Positions 12,361 through 24,711 are shown, counted from the first letter of the stretch. The stretch: 64,000 nucleotides of DNA from Molossus alvarezi (GCA_037176705.1 CM073887.1:60659001-60723000), one strand, 5' to 3'. Notes: generated from the letters alone by a model not told the origin. A program made the numbers and translations.

Positions 12361-13303
12361 TGCTGAGATCAGAGATGGACCAAAAACTGACTTCCTGCAT
12401 CTATTACATTTTTCATGCTGAAAATTTAAATGATGAAGTGTTCTAGAAAGCTATTTCTCATGCTCTTAAGAATTCTGAACAATATCTGAATAAGATGCAC
12501 AAAGAACCGCTCCATTTGGACCTAAGAGCTATAACCCTGTAAGGCCCAGATCCCGACCCCCACCTCCATCCCCAATAGTCCATGTGCACACTCTATGCCT
12601 ACCCTCCTCCCTACAATGGGGGCTCCAGATCCCTGGAAGGTAAGGGATGTCCAGGTCTGCACTCTTCATACCCAGCACATAAGCACTTGCTAAAAATGTT
12701 TATTCAACTGCTAATCTACCATTTCCAGTTTTACCATATTTCTCTATAAACAGTGTATATCAGTTAGTGATTGAGATGCAAGTAGATTTCCTCCCAAGAC
12801 CTGGAATTCATTCAAAGAGTACTTTTAAACATAGCCTGCATAATACTGGGAGGCATTCCTTATGTAGGAAGTATTCCCCAGTTCATGGAATCTCTATGTC
12901 AATTCCTGCTCCATTCTATACGTGTGCCTCCAGAGTGAAAAGGAGCTGTTTCAGAAGAGGGCTCTGAGCATGGGCACTCTGAGGCCGAACTGAAAATGCA
13001 CTGCCTATACTGCCACCCGCTGAACCACAATCTCAGCCACCCATTCTGACAGCCCACCACCAGGAATAAAAGGAAAAAGCACAACTTGTCCTGACAGAGA
13101 CAAAACCTCCAACTTCCAGAAGAAAATTTACAGTGGGGATTGGGCAGAACTACCTATTGAACTGCAGTCACCTAGAGATCAGTCTGGGGCTTGGTTCTGG
13201 TTAAACTGGAACTCCATCTGAGAAGATGCCCATACAGACACCAAAATCAAGCCACAGGCAAGTATAGCTCCCCTCCTACACCTAATCCTGAGTCTGGAAC
13301 ACT

Positions 13304-13540
13304 TTTTTTTTTAATACTCACCCAAAAATATTTTTCCATTTTTTGTTCAGATAGAGTGGGAGGGAGAGAGAGAGAGAGAAACATCGACGTGAAAGGGACA
13401 CATCGAGTGGCTGCGACCCGCACAACCAACCAGGGCCGGGGACAAACTACAACCGAGGTACATGCTCTTAGCGGGAACCGTACCTGGGTCTCTCTGGACC
13501 TCAGGTTGACGCTCTAACCGCTGAGCAAAACTGGCCAGGG
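13304..13540 (-). mobile_element. Ves SINE (A-type)
   Basis: Reverse copy ending CCAGGGCC. Target duplication CCTGAGTCTGGAACAC / CCTGAGTCTGGAACCC. Confidence 0.92.
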
Positions 13541-13651
13541 CCTGAGTCTGGAACCCTTAAGGTGTGTGTTTTGCCACATACAGCTGTGTCTTGGGCCCAG
13601 GTGACTGTGGTGCCTTTTAAAAACTGTTTCAGGACAAAAACCCCTTCCCAC

Positions 13652-13905
13652 AGCCCTGGCCAGTTTGGCTCAGGGGTTGGAGCGTCAGCCTGCGGTACAG
13701 AGAGACCCGGGTTCGGTTCCCGCTAAGGGCACGTACCTCGGTTGCAGTTTATCCCCGGCCCTGGTTGGTCGTGCGGGTGGCAGCCACTCGATGTGTCCCT
13801 TCACATCAATGTTTCTCTCTCTCTCTCTTCCTCTCTCTCCCTCCCGCTCTATCTGAATAAAAAATGGAAAAATGTCCTCAGGTGAGGATTAAAAACAAAC
13901 AAACA
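13652..13905 (+). mobile_element. Ves SINE (A-type)
   Basis: Head GCCCTGGCCAGTTTGGCTCA. Target duplication CCCCTTCCCACA / ACCCTTCCCACA. Confidence 0.92.
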
Positions 13906-14177
13906 AAAAACCCTTCCCACAGGCTGATCTTGAACAGACCTCCAGGCCTCTGCAAACTTCTGGTCAGGACAACATACTCCAATTAGTCACCTCTAAGGAC
14001 TATCCAGAGACCTTTATGAAGATGAAAGGTCAAGTCTACCTTATTCTGAGGCAGAGAATCACAAGGACACACACCTGCTTCACAACAAACACTTGTTACC
14101 TATCTATTTCCCACAGTCATAAAATGCCACACTGCTCTCCCCACAGATCCTGGCTACAGTATAATAAGTAAAGATAG

Positions 14178-14408
14178 GGCACTGGCTGGTTTTGCTCAGC
14201 GGTTAGAGCGTCGGCCCGCAGACCAGAGAGACCCAGGTTCAGTTCCTGCTAAGGGCACGTACCTCGGTTGCAGTTTGTTCCCAGCCTCAGTTGGGGTTGT
14301 GTGAGTGGCAACCAGTCGATGTATTTCTCTCATGTCAATGTTTCTCTCCCTCCCGTTCTATCTGAAGATAAATGCAAAAATATCCTCAGGTGAGGATTAA
14401 CAAAAAAG
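14178..14408 (+). mobile_element. Ves SINE (A-type)
   Basis: Head GGCACTGGCTGGTTTTGCTC and tail GTGAGGATTAACAAAAAAGG. Target duplication GTAAAGATAGG / GTAAAGACAGG. Confidence 0.9.
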
Positions 14409-14812
14409 GGTAAAGACAGGAATGTCACTGAATTTGGGCAACAGCGTTATCAGACAGAGACATAATTAGATTTCATGTCCTCTAATATATTGAAGGGAAT
14501 CAGAACAAATAGTCTTTCATTTTACAAGACTCCTCTTTTCTGCAGAATCAACGATGTTTTAAGTTAACATCAAAACTGCTGTAATCTGGAAGCAGAAAAC
14601 AAAGCTGGAACAAGACTCATGAAAAGTTCCATGTCAGCTGGGAGCTGCCACGCCATGGTGTGGTCTGGCCCAGGATTCTGTCCCTGATAGAAACCTTAAG
14701 ATGTTTCTAGAAGAGGTTGACTAATATCATCAACCTGTTAGATCTGCCACAGGTAAATCTAACCCACCTAGGAGTCTCAACTTGTGTGGAAGAGGTTCCC
14801 ACATCTTTTCTT

Positions 14813-15053
14813 TTTTTGTTGTTAATCCTCACCCAAGGACATTCTTCCATTGATTTTTAGACAAGAGGGAGGGAGGGAGAGAGAGAAACACAGATGTGAG
14901 AGAGACACATCAACTGGATGCCTCCTGCGTGACCCTGACGAGGGCCAGGGATAGAACTTGCAACCCAGGTACGTGCCCTTGACTGAGAATCAAACCCGTA
15001 ACCTTTTGGTCAGTGGGCCAACGCTCTAACTGCTGAGCCAAACAGGCCAGGGC
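14813..15053 (-). mobile_element. Ves SINE
   Basis: Reverse copy TTAATCCTCACCCAAGGACA to AACAGGCCAGGGCC. Target duplication CCCACATCTTTTCT / CCCATATCTTTTCT. Confidence 0.9.
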
Positions 15054-15440
15054 CCCATATCTTTTCTCATCAGCTCAAGAACACTTCCCCCTTGGGCCTC
15101 TTCAGAGCCATTTCTCCATCTTTGAGAGCAGTGCGGTGGCATTTAGAGTTGGAAGCATGTCACTTAGTAATTGAGTAAGTCCGTAATGTTGGGGCAGTCA
15201 CCTCACATGAAGTCAGTAAGTTACAAAAGCATCTTGTCCTCTCCTGGACACAGAAGTAACTAAGCAGTATGTACTGTCACTGTGAAGAAAGGGGAGACCG
15301 ATCGCTCAGCTCACCTCCCTTACAGAGCTGGTAAGGGGAAGAAGGAGACATTATTAAAGTGCTCTACAGTCATGTGAAGTATGTATATCTGTATAGAATA
15401 TTGTTCATACAATGCACGCTGCATTAAAAGTAAAAACTTT

Positions 15441-15648
15441 CACCCAGCCAGTGTGGCTCAGTGGTTGAGTGTCAAGCCATGCACCAAGAGGTTGCCCGTT
15501 CAATTTCCGGTCAAGGCACGTGCCCAGGTTGTGGGCCCAATCCACAGGTGGGGAACATGCAGGAGTTGGCCAATCGATGTATTCTCTCATTGATGTTTCT
15601 CTCTCCCTTCCTCTCTCTCTCAAAATTAAAAAATAAATAAATAAATAA
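15441..15648 (+). mobile_element. Ves SINE (B-type)
   Basis: Head ACCCAGCCAGTGTGGCTCAG, AATAAATAAATAA tail, target duplication around AACTTTCA. The last SINE before the SINE-free zone around MED26 exon 1. Confidence 0.9.
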
Positions 15649-18600
15649 CTTTCAAAACAATTCATGTTAGCCTCACCTACCCTTTCTAAAACCTGAACCC
15701 TGGATCAGGAAGGAGCTTTATAGGGCACATACTTCAGGCCCCAGTTCCTCTTTGTAGGTGAGGAACCTGCAGTCCAGGGAAACTAAGTAGCATCTTAATC
15801 TTCAAATTCCTAGGTGGGAAAATTATCCTTCTTGCATGTGTCTCTCTGCAAAGGCCCCTTGGTCACCTCTCGTTGGCACCTCATGTCTGAAGAACTGTGA
15901 GGAAGAAAGTCATGCCTGAAGTTTCCTGCTGAAAAGCCTGACTGCTGGAAGGCATTTACACTGGCATCCAGGGCGAGTTCAAGTCTCTCTTTCCCGAAAT
16001 GCCTCCTTTGGCCTCTCCCTGCTCTGAATATAGGGACATTCACAGGCCTTGAGCAAGGTCTGCCTTGTGCTGTTATTCAACTTGTCATGGGGCTTCAGTA
16101 CCTATGTCAGTCAGACCTTTTCTCAGATGCCAGATAAACATTAATGTTCCTTACAGCTCTACAGAGTTCTGCATTAGAATATTCCATGACTGAACCCTTG
16201 GCCTATAGCAGTCACAGGGGCTTTTTTATAAAAGAGGGAGCAAATGTAGCTCCTCAGTCATAGGTCCAAGAAGGATTCTAGAAGTCAGTCAGTTTAACCA
16301 GCACTTACATGGTACACCTAACGCTTCTGCTCTAGAGAAAGAAGAAACAAACCAAGCTCACGAAGCCTGCATTCAAAGCCTGAAACTTGTGAAACAATGA
16401 GTGTCCCATACAAATGAGAACATAACTACCTGCTGAGGAGACTGCCAGGGTGCACTACTCTGATTTCTGTGTAGGAGAAGATACTACCCTCAATTTCATC
16501 TAGAATGAAGCAAGATTAAGCTGGAACAAATGTGTACACTGTACTTCAGAGAGACTATCAATACCCTGGGCTGACATACTGCGAGGAGAGTAAGGCTTCG
16601 ACTGTTCTGAAAAACTGTTAGTTGCTATCTGAAAAAGAGTGTAAAGGATTTACTTCAGTACTGAGTTGGTAGAAATTATTAACTCAGAGCCTGATGCTAT
16701 AGAAATTCAAATACTCCAGAGGCTAGAATTTAGAGCAAAGAAACAACTTTTCTCTTAAAAATTCCTTTGTCAAAGAGATGATCAGTAAATGTTACTTTGT
16801 TACTTTTCTAACTTTTCAGATACTTGTGGATATTAGGTTAGCGGCCTGGCATTGACTTTTCAAGCAAAAGCAGTTTGTTAACCATAACTGCATGCCTATA
16901 AAGGTAAGCATTACATGACACAATTCTGTGTAGCTTCTCTCAGAAGAGATTTAATTTTAGTGTTGGCTCTTCAGCTCTGTCCCATTTTTTTCCATGAGTA
17001 TCTTAAATATGTGTCAACTAACTATCCAGAAGTGAAATTCATAATTGGGTAAGGCAAAGAAGAGCAGCTATGTGGCAGCAATGCTTTGTTGGAACCACCT
17101 CACTCTCACCTGCGCCCAGGTCAAAAGAGAATAACTACAGCTTGACCACACTGTTGCACCTTCTCCACTGACAACCTCTTCCATCACAGCTCTGAGTTTC
17201 TATATGTGGTTTGCTCCAAGCTACACTCTAATCAAATGAGTATTAACAATGTTCACGAATACTAACAATGGCAGCATTTAAAGGCGGTACTTTCCTCATC
17301 ACTCATATTCAAAGAGACAATTTCCCAATTCCATCCATCATGCTTACGTTAGTAGGACTCTACACACACCCATCGCTAGAGTACCCCAAAGCAAGTCATA
17401 GGAAACATGAAATTCTATGCCATGTAACACAGCCAGCCACTGGCTCATATGGATATAATGTCCCTGCACAAGCCAAGATACATGAAGCTGAGATTTTTCC
17501 CTCCTCCAGATTCTGGCTAGCCCCTCTTCCTCCACTACTCCCAGGGACCCTCTAGATTAGAGCCTTACACACACTGTAACCCTTGAGGTCGCTGACCCAC
17601 CTAATCTACAAAATCACCACCACCTGTCAAAGCACTTTCTGATCCCACAGCTCTCCTAGGTGGCATTAAGGATTAATGCTAACATTTCAGCCACTCTGTT
17701 TCTCTCAAAGGCAAACTAGCATGTGGAATTCAAGAAACTGCACTTGGATTCCACGAAAGATGCAAAAGTCATCAATCAAGGCTTACATTTGTCATGTCAC
17801 TTGCTTTATCTTCTAATATTTCAGTCTTGAGAATTGTGGCGGCACTAGTTACTGCAAAAATTCTGGAAGGTTTTATATAGCTTATGCCTACTCCACCCCC
17901 AAAATCCTAACAAAAATGTATACAACATTTGTTAAAGGCTTTTTCCACCAAGTCAATCTTACTGGGGCCTGACGACTAAGGATAAGAGAATTACTTATGA
18001 TACATAAACCAGAGCAGATTATAAACCCTCAACTTCTACCAAAATTGCACACTGATGCATTATTACAAAAAACCAACAACAGGCTAAAATATACTAACAG
18101 CAATTAGCCAAGCTCACATAAAGGAAAAGGAAAAGCCCGGACAGTGAGAGAAACCGGAGTTACCTGGCCAAACCCAAGGTGATTTTTTCTTCTATCCCCA
18201 GCATGTTAAAAAGTGATCTCAATGGCCACTTCCTGGTCTCTCAGCAAATGCAGGGGCTCACTTCATACCTGGATACCATCTTCCCATTGCTCAACCTGCT
18301 CCTGCCACAGGGGAAAAGGACCCCTATTGCCAACAACCCCTTGGAGAATATTTGAGAACACGATGAGTCTTCCTCTACACAAAGGGAGGGGACAGGGGAG
18401 ATCCCTCTGCAAACAGTAGCTCAGTGGAGGGACATCTGAGAAAGAGACACCCTGGGGTTAATTCTGAACTTTTAGGTCAGAATTGTCAGGCTGGAACCCC
18501 CAGGTAGAAGCAAAGGACAGCCTAAACAGGGCTGTTAGAGCAAGAGAAAAGAATCACCTCTAATTTTCTACCAAAAAGAGGGGCTCTGGCTTGATCAGAG

Positions 18601-18699
18601 AGACGCAATGGGCAGTTAGGCCCAGAAAAGCATATGAAGGATCCCACCATCCTCGAGATCATCTTCCGCTGGCAGCAACCCCAAGAGAGATCCAGCGAA
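15649..18699. other. SINE-free intronic stretch beside the MED26 CpG island
   Basis: No Ves SINE and no recognisable exon; first part of MED26 intron 1. Confidence 0.6.
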
Positions 18700-19262
18700 G
18701 GCATGAACCCAGGGGCCTCTCCAGACGCCCTGGGAACCCGGCTAGAGGCAAAACGGGCCGGGTGAGGGGTTCCCTCGGAAACCAACGTGTTTTCAGCTAG
18801 GATAAGAGGAAAGGGGGACTTCCTTATCACCCAAAAGACCAAGACACGGGTGGCAAGGGCTCCCTGACTTATACCCGCGACACCAGTTGCACCACAGCCT
18901 GTCTCTCTCCCCTCCCCCACGCCGAGAGGGTTTCCCGGGGGTCTTGGGTCTCTCGGGAAGGGCGAGGCGGGTAAGCTCTGTCAGGAGCAGCAAGGGCTAT
19001 AGAGCTGGAGCAGGAGGAGCGGCAAAGCTCTGGCCTCGGATCCTGTCTGCTCCCTCCACCCAGGCCGCACGGAAGCCTCGGCCTCACGTACCGAGCGACC
19101 CCGGCCCGGGCCTGGGAAGCGAGAGGCTGGCATGGCAGCGGCCTTCGGGGAGAGGTGGGCCTCCGACGGGTCCCCGGAAGCCCGGAGGATGAGAGATACT
19201 GGGGAGGGGGAGGGTCCCGGGCCCACGAGGCCTCGGTCCCGGCCCGCGCGGCGGGTACTTAC

Positions 19263-19334
19263 GTTGCTTTGGGGGTCGATGGCCTGCAGCAGCCGGTCCC
19301 TGATCTGCTGCGGAGACGCCGGAGCCGCTGTCAT
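19263..19334 (-). CDS. MED26: MED26 coding exon 1 (Mediator subunit 26, N-terminus)
   Basis: The minus strand encodes 24 codons from ATG at 19334-19332, beginning MTAAPASPQQIRD and ending AIDPQSN, which I recognise as the N-terminus of MED26 (CRSP70). The exon ends in phase 0 after AAC and is followed by a consensus donor GTAAGT (19262-19257). MED26 is a nuclear Mediator subunit; its N-terminal TFIIS-N/LW-type domain, which starts in this exon and continues in the next, binds TFIID and elongation factors. The exon lies in a CpG island, as expected for a housekeeping first exon. Later exons (the protein is about 600 residues) were not found at lower coordinates, so they probably lie beyond the left edge. 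In-frame sequence upstream of the ATG is open but has no ATG, so this start is preferred. Identity is near certain from the perfect match to the known N-terminus. Confidence 0.95.
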
Positions 19335-19553
19335 TGCCTGGGCGAGGCGGGGGGGGAGCGGCCGGGCCAGCGGGCAGGCGGGCTGAGGCGGGGGACGAGG
19401 GTCACTCACTCGCCGGCCTCCGAGAGCGGAGCCTCATGTTCCCCGCGGCGCTGGGGGAGAAGGGGGCGCGCGGGGTGGCGGAGAGGGGAGCCGGAGCCGG
19501 GGCTCGGGCCCGGGGCACCGCCACCACCGGAGGAGGAGGAGGAGCCGCCGGAG

Positions 19554-19576
19554 CCGCCGCCGCCGCCGCCGCCGCC
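19554..19576. repeat. CCG/CGG triplet run upstream of the MED26 start
   Basis: Seven uninterrupted CCG units plus CC on the plus strand (CGG in the MED26 direction), preceded by a short GGA run at 19529-19543. It lies about 220 bases upstream of the MED26 ATG, so it is in the 5' UTR or core promoter depending on the start site. Confidence 0.9.
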
Positions 19577-19733
19577 TCGAGAACCAAACTCCAGTGAGCT
19601 GCCCCCGCGCGGAGCACTCTGGGTAACCCGCGCCGCACGCAGCGTCGGCGCCACGCTGAGGAGGTTGGGAGATAGGGCGCGCGGAGACGCCAGGCCTGGG
19701 CGGGGCCACGCGCGAGGCACGCCCCGCGCCTGA

Positions 19734-19744
19734 ACGCATGCGCG
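19734..19744. promoter_or_regulatory. NRF1-like site
   Basis: ACGCATGCGCG matches the palindromic NRF1 core (GCGCATGCGC) with one mismatch. It is about 400 bases upstream of the MED26 start codon in the CpG island. Confidence 0.5.
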
Positions 19745-20319
19745 CGCAGGCGTACTCGCCGTCTCCCCGCACCGCCCCCCACCCCTCCATCCCCGGCCGG
19801 GGGAGCGGTTGGTAGGCGGTTGGGCTGGGCAACGGCCGCCGCTTGGAGGCCCCGCCCCCGCCCGTGTCGTAGGAGGAGGTTCCCGACGGAAACGTGCGGT
19901 TTGCGCGGAGTCCTTGAACCTAGCGCCGCGGCCTTAGGGCCGAGGGGCAGGGAGGGCGGCGGCAGGACACATATTCGGGGAGAAAAGCTTTCCCCAAGCT
20001 GACTGAGGTGACAGGGGTGGTGGGCGGAAGAAGCTGCCAAGTTTTCCGAGCCCACGGGTTCTTCCCAGTCCCTCCTTCGGCGTTCTTTGAGGCGAGGGAG
20101 ACGGCCGACCACTTTGTGATGCGCGCGGAAGGGTTTGCGAAAGGTGTCGAGGGACAACCCCAGCCCGCTTCTCTGTCCACTCCAGAGGGCAGGGGGGTGC
20201 AGCGCCTCGCGGGCCTGAGTCTCGAAAACCGAGACAGAAGCGTCTCGGAGGAGCCGCCACCCCAACTGGGAAAGCTTCAAAGCCAGCCCCCTGAGCCAAC
20301 CCCTTGTTTGCAAACCTGT

Positions 20320-20500
20320 GCCCCGGTGACGGATCACTCTTTTGTAGGGCTGTTCATTGTAGGGTGTTGAGCAGCATCTCTGGTCTCTACCCACTAGATG
20401 TTAGTAGCACCCTCTCCTCCACTGGAGACAGCCAAACATGTCTCCAGTCATTGCGAGCTGTACCGTGGCAGGTGGAATCGCCCCCTGTTGAGAACCACTG
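20320..20500 (-). mobile_element. MER20 (hAT-Charlie)
   Basis: CTCTACCCACTAGATGTTAG and the end GTTGAGAACCACTG match MER20 in reverse, about 1 kb upstream of the MED26 start codon. Confidence 0.8.
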
Positions 20501-20554
20501 GTTAAAGACCCACTCTGCTGGACGTGGAGATTGGAAAAGTGAAACCCTCATTTA

Positions 20555-20645
20555 TGAACCGAACATTTCCCAAAGGAGGAAACTGAGGCCCAAGGTCACC
20601 CAGAGTTAAAGGTCAAACCCAGAATTGCTAATGTCAAGTCTAAGG
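20555..20645 (-). repeat. MIR-like
   Basis: GAGGAAACTGAGGCCCAAGG and TCAAACCCAGAATTGCTAAT fit reverse MIR. Confidence 0.6.
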
Positions 20646-22141
20646 GCTCCCCGCTTCACCCCCTTATTGCCTTCTTACATTGCTTGTTTTTCCTCTGTCT
20701 GGAAGCTCTGTTAGAGAAATACTGTTGTGAGAAAAGGGGTGGAAAGGCAGGCTGAGTGGATTATTAGCCGCTGCCTCAGGAGAAATAACTTTTTTGGTTG
20801 TTACAGGAAGACATAGATTTAAAACAGGAGGAGTGAGACTGCTGATGAGAACCACATGTGCGCCTTGGATCTGCGATACACCTGTTAGTCTTGCATTTGT
20901 CATGCTTCTGGGAAGCATTTTTATTTGCAAAAACGGCTGCTTATGCACGTGAAAAGTTTTACATCACACGTGTAGGAGAACATAAACATGGGCAAAATAC
21001 TTCTCTTTCAATTACTCTCCTTAGAATGAGGTGCTTTGTGTACATGGTCCAAGTTGGAAACCCGTCCACTTGGAGATATTTTCTATCTCACTTTAGATAA
21101 GCAAAAGAAACAAACTCTCCCACAAGTATAATCTAGTCCTGCCTCTCCTTTTAATTCCTAACTAGGGGTACAGTATCTTATTTTTTAATCAAGGATAATA
21201 CTGAATGAGCCATGTTTTGCATGGGTCGGATTACTTATGAAAACTGTAAAGCACTCAACTTACCTACTCTTATTTTTGTTTTCCATCACCATTTATCCCC
21301 TCTATGCCCTCTTCCACCTCCCACTCCCTACCACCCCACCCCACCACATTGTTGTCATGAGTTCTTTTTTATTAGGTTTACTCAATCCCTCCACCCTTCC
21401 AACTCCCGCCACCACCAACACCAGAGCTGTCTGCCTGCCCTCTATGATTGTCTCTATTTTGATTGGTAATTTAGACTAATTGAATTTCACATGAGTGAAA
21501 TCATACGGTACTTCGTTTTTCTCTGGCTTACTTCATTTAGCATAATGTTCTCCATGTTCATCCATGCTGTTGCAAAGGGTAAAATTTCTTTCATTTTTAC
21601 AGCAAATTAGTAGTCCATTGTGTAAATGTACCACAGCTTTTTTATCCACTCATCTACTGATGGACACTTGGGCTGCTTCCAAATCTTGGCTATTGTAAAT
21701 ATTGCTGCAATGAACATAGGGGTACATTAAATTTCCTGAAGTGGAATTGCTGGGTCATAAGTAAAAGGTCTAAGCCAGCGGGAGATCACATCCACAACGC
21801 AAGGATAATGTAGAGCAAAACTATTTTATTGCATGCGGCTGGGAACAGGCAGGCTGAATCCGAAAAAGGGGTCAGCCTCAAATAACAGTTGGGGTGTAAG
21901 TGATATACTCTGCTTCTGGCTTCTGAAGTTCCTGCTGACTATTCTGCCTGGCCCATTGTCCACTTTGCAGCTGGACTGGTTTGGTATCACATCCTGCATC
22001 TGCTGGGTGATTCACTGTCTTTTGGATAATCTGATAATCTCCACTCAACAGAAGGCTGAGCAAAGGTCATGCAAGTAAACACATTTTTCAGTTTCTGCCT
22101 TTTACAAGCTTTTACCTTTACCCTTTAAAAACGTTACTAAA

Positions 22142-22395
22142 GCCCTGGCTGGTTTGGCTCAGTGGTTGAAGCGTTGGCCCGCGGATCGGAGAGTCCCAGG
22201 TTCAGTTCTCACTAAGGGCACGTATCTCAGTTGCAGTTTGTCCCCGGCCCCGGTTGGGGTTGTGTGGGTGGCAGCCACTCGATGTCTCTCTCTCACATCG
22301 ATGTTTCTCTCTCTTCCTTCCTCTCTTCCTTCCACTCTATCTGAAGATAAATGCAAAAATGTCCTTGGGTGAGGTTAAAAAAAAAATTAAAAAAA
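22142..22395 (+). mobile_element. Ves SINE (A-type)
   Basis: Head GCCCTGGCTGGTTTGGCTCA. Target duplication AAAAACGTTACTAAA / AAAATGTTATTAAA. Confidence 0.9.
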
Positions 22396-22417
22396 TAAAA
22401 TGTTATTAAACTTTTCA

Positions 22418-22629
22418 TTTTTTTTCTTTTATTGATTTCAAAGAGAGAGGAAGTGGAGGGAGAGAAAGAGACAATGATGAGAGAGAACATCGATTGGCCG
22501 CCTCCTGCATGCCCCCTCCCCCTGGGAATTTGGCCCACACCCTGGGCATGTGCCCTGACCAGGAATCAAACCAGCGACCTCTTGGTGCATGGGTTGATGC
22601 TCAACCACTGAGCTGCACCAGCCAGGCAC
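22418..22629 (-). mobile_element. Ves SINE (B-type)
   Basis: Reverse copy TTTATTGATTTCAAAGAGAG to GAGCTGCACCAGCCAGGCAC. It is followed by the perfect 15-base tandem duplication ACTAACCCTTTCAAT (22633-22647, 22648-22662). Confidence 0.9.
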
Positions 22630-22974
22630 ATTACTAACCCTTTCAATACTAACCCTTTCAATAAGGCAATTATATTTTTGATTTTTTGAGGTAACTCCAT
22701 ACTGCTTTCCACAGTGGCTGCACCAATCTGCATTCCCACCATCAGTGCTTGAGGATTCCCTTTTCTCTAAATACTCACCAACACTTGCTGTTTGTTGAAT
22801 TATTAATGATAGCCATTCCAACATTTTCATGATACCTCATTGTGGTTTTAATTTGCATTTCTCTGGTGATTAGTGACCAGCATATTTTCATATGTCTATT
22901 GGCTCTCAGTATGTCCTCTTTGGAGAAGTGTCTATTAAGGTCTTTTGCCCATTTTTAAAAATATATATTTATTG

Positions 22975-23200
22975 CCCTGGCCGGTTTGGCTCAGCAGTTA
23001 GAACGCTGGCCCGAGTACCGGAGAGACCTAGGTTCGGTTCCTGCTAAGGGCACGTAACTAGGTTTCAGTTTGTCCCCAGCCCTGGTTGGGGTCGTGTGGG
23101 TGGCTGCCAGTCAATGTGTGTCTCTCACATCGATGTTTCTCTCTCTCTCCCTCCCGCTCTATCTGAAAATGCTGCAAAAATGTCCTCGGGTGAGGATAAA
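22975..23200 (+). mobile_element. Ves SINE (A-type)
   Basis: Head GCCCTGGCCGGTTTGGCTCA. Inserted in the reverse L1 near its TTTTGCCCATTTTT target. Confidence 0.9.
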
Positions 23201-23206
23201 AACATA

Positions 23207-23405
23207 TTTTTTTTAATTGATTTTTTTTTTTGAGAGGGAGAGGTAGAGATAGAAACATTGAGGAAAGAATATTGATCACCTGGCTCCTGCATGCCATCTA
23301 CTGGGGTTGAGCCTGAAATCAGGGCATGTGCCTGACCAGAAATCGAACCAGCGACCTCTTGGTGCATGGGATGATGCTCAGTCCACTAAGCCACACTAGC
23401 TGAGC
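23207..23405 (-). mobile_element. Ves SINE (B-type)
   Basis: Reverse copy ending AAGCCACACTAGCTGAGC. Adjoins the copy at 22975. Confidence 0.88.
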
Positions 23406-23422
23406 TTTTGCCCCCCACCCCC

Positions 23423-23622
23423 TTTTTTTTTTTTTGCTTTACTGATTTTAGAGACAGAGGAAGGGAGAGAGAGAAACATCGATGAGAGAGAACATCGATT
23501 GGCCGCCTCCTGCATGCCCTCCAGTGGGGATTTGGCCTACAAGGGCATGTGCCCTGACCAGGAATTGAACTGGAACCTCCCAATGTATGGGTTGATGCTC
23601 AACCACTGAGCCACACCAGCTG
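23423..23622 (-). mobile_element. Ves SINE (B-type)
   Basis: Reverse copy TTTACTGATTTTAGAGACAG to ACTGAGCCACACCAGCTG, bounded by TTTTGCCCC and TTTTTGCCCATTTTT. Confidence 0.9.
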
Positions 23623-23632
23623 TTTTTGCCCA

Positions 23633-23891
23633 TTTTTTTTTTTTTTTTTTATTTATTTTTTTATCCTCACCCGAGGACACTTTTTCTATCTTTTGCTCAG
23701 ATAGAGTGTGGGAGGGAGAGAGAGAGAGAAACATCGACGTGAAAGGGACACGTCGAGTGGTTGCCACCCACACGACCCAACCAGGGCCCGGGACAAACTG
23801 CAACCGAGGTACATGCCCCTAGCGGGAACCGAACCCGGGTCTCCCAGGACCGCAGGCTGACGCTCTAACCGCTGAGCCAAACCGGCCGGGG
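23633..23891 (-). mobile_element. Ves SINE (A-type)
   Basis: Reverse copy with target duplication TGTTTTTGCCCATTTTTT on both sides (perfect). Confidence 0.93.
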
Positions 23892-24014
23892 GCTGTTTTT
23901 GCCCATTTTTTAATTGGGTTGTTTTGGTGTTGAGTTTTATAAATTCTTTACAAATTTTGGATATTCACGCCTTATCAAATATATCACTGTTACCTACTTT
24001 ATTTTTTTTTAGGA

Positions 24015-24272
24015 CTTTCTTTTTTATTTTTTTTATCCTCACCCGAGGACATTTTTCCTTTTTTTTTTTTTTTTTTGTTCAGACAGAGTGGGAGGGAGAG
24101 AGAGAGAGAGAAACATCGACATGAAAGGGACACATTTAGTGGCTGCCACCCACACAACCAACCAGGGCCAGGGACAAACTGCAACCAAAGTACACGCCCT
24201 TAGCGGGAACCGAACCGGGGTCTCTCTGGACTGCAGGCCAACGCTCTAACTGCTGAGCCAAACCGGCCAGGG
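24015..24272 (-). mobile_element. Ves SINE (A-type)
   Basis: Reverse copy to CCAAACCGGCCAGGGC. Target duplication CTGTTACCTA on both sides. Confidence 0.9.
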
Positions 24273-24711
24273 CTGTTACCTATCTTTTTAAACTAAGAGG
24301 AAATATTAAGATGACTGTGAGCTCTGCTACTAACTCAGCTCCATCTCCCTATTAGATAGAAAAGTGCTATTAAGTATTTGTGAAATAAGTGAATGAACAT
24401 CTCACCAAATACATGACAGCTGTATACACACACTCAGGCAAATTTATACAGTTCAGTTCCACAGACCTGGAATACAGTGGGGGGTCAATAAATAATTAAT
24501 GAAAAAAATTAAATATACTTTATACACATGAGGATGCACACGGACACACACAGATACATACTTTTATTCCATAACATAAAGCAGGTCCTTGAATAACATA
24601 ACAAAAAATTTTTCATCATAAGGATGAGATGCCATAGGAACTTAACTCCTGTTTCTATCAATTAACCTATGGTAAAACTAATCTACACTGTTTCATTTTA
24701 AGTTGAAGAAC

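Larger units (their letters stand above)
18700..20300. promoter_or_regulatory. CpG island and promoter region of MED26
   Basis: A strongly GC- and CpG-rich block surrounds MED26 exon 1 and contrasts with the AT-rich flanks. Upstream of the start codon (higher coordinates) it holds GGGCGG-like boxes, an NRF1-like GCATGCGC palindrome at 19736-19743 and a CCG triplet run at 19554-19576. No TATA box is seen near the likely start, which fits a dispersed CpG-island promoter. The transcription start cannot be fixed from sequence alone. Confidence 0.85.
21215..24000 (-). mobile_element. L1 ORF2 3' region (reverse), split by SINEs
   Basis: Reverse-oriented L1 pieces at 21470-21765, 22660-22960 and 23890-23995 carry familiar L1 sequence (TTCATCCATGCTGTTGCAAA, CATTTCTCTGGTGATTAGTG, TTTGCCCATTTTTTAATTGG). 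SINEs occupy the spaces between. No intact frame. Confidence 0.85.

Noticed and set aside
19402..20394. 330-codon open frame on the minus strand over the MED26 CpG island
   Set aside because: Its codons are GC-driven low-complexity sequence with no recognisable domain, it extends into a MER20 at its start, and shorter open frames lie in the other frames. Typical chance opening in a CpG island.
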